Position numbers and translations under genes: made by a program | Source of the DNA: Nostoc sp. KVJ3 | GTDB taxonomy: Bacteria > Cyanobacteriota > Cyanobacteriia > Cyanobacteriales > Nostocaceae | Reading direction: 5' to 3' | DNA length: 64,000 nt | NCBI RefSeq assembly: GCF_026127265.1 | Contig: NZ_WWFG01000002.1 | Coordinates: 1,364,001-1,428,000, forward strand | Notes under the pieces: generated by a model | What the model was told of the DNA's origin: nothing | Database searches by the model: none | The model's input: the letters and a program-made list of their open reading frames with translations, nothing else | Shown: piece after piece, positions 62,786-64,000 of the stretch | Numbering within the stretch: position 1 is the first letter of the stretch | How the letters are laid out: every line of letters begins with the position of its first letter

Positions 62786-63092
62786 TGGTTTTTAAGTCAC
62801 TGATGACTGACGCTTTAACTGTAAGCGATGTCTAACAACAAGTCTCTCTGCGTCTACATACTCACCAATCAACCACATTCCCTTGAATTTTTTCAAATTA
62901 TAGAAGTATACCGATTAAAAACTGCTTCATAAAAATCCTATTCACTCAAAAAACTGGCCTTAATTAAAGCCAGTTTTTTGATTTTATTGAAAACTTCTAT
63001 TCAGACCTTGGGGCCGAGCATTAACGGAACACACTTGAGAAGATATTATTAAGCTTTATCATCGAAATGTCAAGATTTTGTGAATTAGTTCT
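62786..63092. other. Intergenic region with a terminator
   Basis: 307 bases between two minus-strand genes. It holds the terminator at 62947-62980, which ends the ferredoxin-type gene. Nothing else is seen. Confidence 0.5.
62947..62980 (-). terminator. Hairpin terminator (works in both directions)
   Basis: CAAAAAACTGGC and GCCAGTTTTTTG form a perfect 12-bp stem with a 10-base loop, with a U-run on either strand. It lies about 110 bases downstream of the [2Fe-2S] protein gene. Confidence 0.85.
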
Positions 63093-63746
63093 TCAAAGCT
63101 TGCCATTAGATATCGCCACTTCCCTTAAATTCTCAGGCTGTGCTTCTAAACTGTTGTCACCAAAATGCTGATTCATCAGCGTGGGGACAAGTGATGCTTG
63201 AATTCGGCTATAGCGCGTTTTATCGGGCATAACTAGGTTTGGCCCAGCTTTACAATTTTTCATACAACCAGTGCCCTTGATTGTAACTTGGTCTTCTAAA
63301 CCGCGATCGCTTAAAGCTGCCTCCAAAGCCTGACAAACTGCTTTACCACCGCGTTTCATACAATCAGACTTTTGACACACCAAAATCGTGGCTTTAGCCT
63401 TAGCTGGCTTTACCTTGACATTATCAATCGATGGGGGTTCTTGGACTGGTGCGATCGTTTCAACTTTCCCCATCTCAGAACGCGCCGCCATCACCCGTTC
63501 AGCTTTCAGAGTGACTGTGTCATCCTTTAAATCATGTTTTTTGTAACCAACAACTTGCAACCAAGTCCCTGGTGGTAAGCGCAAATCAAAAGCAGCCCGT
63601 AAATGTTTAGCAAGTTTAATATAAGTCTCACCCTCATGAGTCCCCAGGATTAAGCCTTTAAGCTTATAGCCATCTTTAATAACAAAATTTATAAATCTAC
63701 CCTCAAGGCAAAATTCTGATATTTGTGTAGTGTAAGATGCACTCAT
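63093..63746 (-). CDS. Thioredoxin-like [2Fe-2S] ferredoxin domain protein with an OB-like N-terminus
   Basis: The 217-residue product has an N-terminal beta-rich part (about residues 8-90; EFCLEGRFINFVIKDGYKLK, LPPGTWLQVVGYKKHDLKDD) that looks like an OB-type fold. A linker of about 35 residues follows, then a thioredoxin-like [2Fe-2S] domain (about 124-200) with Cys in LVCQKSDCMKRGGKAVCQAL and KGTGCMKNCKAGPNLVMPDK. The spacing fits the cluster ligands of the NuoE/thioredoxin-like ferredoxin class. A role in electron transfer is likely; partner unknown. Confidence 0.9.
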   Translation of the reverse strand: MSASYTTQISEFCLEGRFINFVIKDGYKLKGLILGTHEGETYIKLAKHLRAAFDLRLPPGTWLQVVGYKKHDLKDDTVTLKAERVMAARSEMGKVETIAPVQEPPSIDNVKVKPAKAKATILVCQKSDCMKRGGKAVCQALEAALSDRGLEDQVTIKGTGCMKNCKAGPNLVMPDKTRYSRIQASLVPTLMNQHFGDNSLEAQPENLREVAISNGKL

Positions 63747-63821
63747 TTTTCTTTGACCTATTTTGAACTAGTACAAGCTATCAAGCGAGATATTCTCAGT
63801 AGTAGCTAAAGATTGTAACTG

Positions 63822-63998
63822 TTAGTAGTGACTTTGCCAGCAGCATTCAAGAGTCAAAATCTGGTCTTGACGAGAGGCTGTAAATCGCCGGATCACACCC
63901 CAAAGTTGAACAGCCGCAGTAGGATTGCTAATTTCAACTTTTAAGGGCTGGTTAGCCTCGCAACTACAGGGAATATCCAATTCCTTTAGGCGTTGATA
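63822..63998 (-). CDS. C-terminal end of an unidentified protein (right edge partial)
   Basis: An open frame on the minus strand runs from the window edge to TAA at 63822-63824, giving 58 residues: YQRLKELDIPCSCEANQPLK, then VEISNPTAAVQLWGVIRRFT and the end LTLECCWQSHY. Composition is that of a real protein. The start is beyond the window, and no family is recognised. Confidence 0.65.
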   Translation of the reverse strand, partial: YQRLKELDIPCSCEANQPLKVEISNPTAAVQLWGVIRRFTASRQDQILTLECCWQSHY

Positions 63999-64000
63999 GA

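Overview
The window comes from a filamentous, probably heterocyst-forming cyanobacterium of the Nostoc/Anabaena group. This rests on the many HIP1 octamers (GCGATCGC), the circadian kinase SasA, a CRR7 protein and a DUF3493 protein, several Ser/Thr kinases including one fused to WD40 repeats, a TPR-CHAT protein, pentapeptide-repeat and SLH proteins, and intergenic DNA full of short heptamer repeats and MITE-like elements. It looks chromosomal: it carries tRNA-Thr(CGT) and the rimP-nusA-rnpM-infB block.

Layout. 1-4.2 kb: the end of an unidentified gene, a secreted TPR protein, a secreted proline-rich protein and a membrane histidine kinase. 4.5-13 kb: a large PPC/ELWxxDGT repeat protein, then a set that reads as a divergent chaperone-usher pilus system (two small secreted subunit-like proteins, a PapD-like chaperone, a usher-like outer-membrane barrel). 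A MITE nested in another MITE lies between the two subunit genes. 13-20.8 kb: polyphosphate kinase, a lone receiver protein, a small unannotated gene, DUF2854, CRR7, a REC-GGDEF cyclase and SasA. 20.8-22.6 kb: 1.7 kb without a convincing protein gene, holding a long perfect hairpin and a candidate small RNA. 22.6-26.4 kb: an SLH lipoprotein, a GDSL esterase and an M42 peptidase.

26.6-33.1 kb is a conflict-type stretch: a small unknown protein, a 1357-residue TPR-CHAT protease with 14 near-identical 46-residue repeats, an antitoxin whose PemK/MazF-type toxin is broken by one extra base, and an intact VapBC-like pair. 33.3-46 kb is mostly housekeeping: tRNA-Thr, DUF3493, a beta-helix/SLH protein, a pentapeptide-repeat/RidA fusion, a membrane Ser/Thr kinase, CbiT, CdsA, DUF2993, an RsuA/RluB-type pseudouridine synthase, a RodZ-like protein, MalQ and a Nudix hydrolase. 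46.7-51.4 kb has two Ser/Thr kinases flanking a heme-sensor/HAMP protein with no output domain. 52-64 kb has a peptidoglycan-binding protein with a PTAK/PTAT tail, a membrane protein, the translation operon, small conserved proteins, a [2Fe-2S] thioredoxin-like protein and the end of a gene running off the right edge.

The most interesting items are the chaperone-usher-like cluster with its nested transposon remnant, the pentapeptide/RidA fusion, the CHAT and toxin-antitoxin stretch, the orphan heme-sensor between kinases, and the candidate small RNA near 22.35 kb. All functional calls come from reading the sequence; no database search was run.
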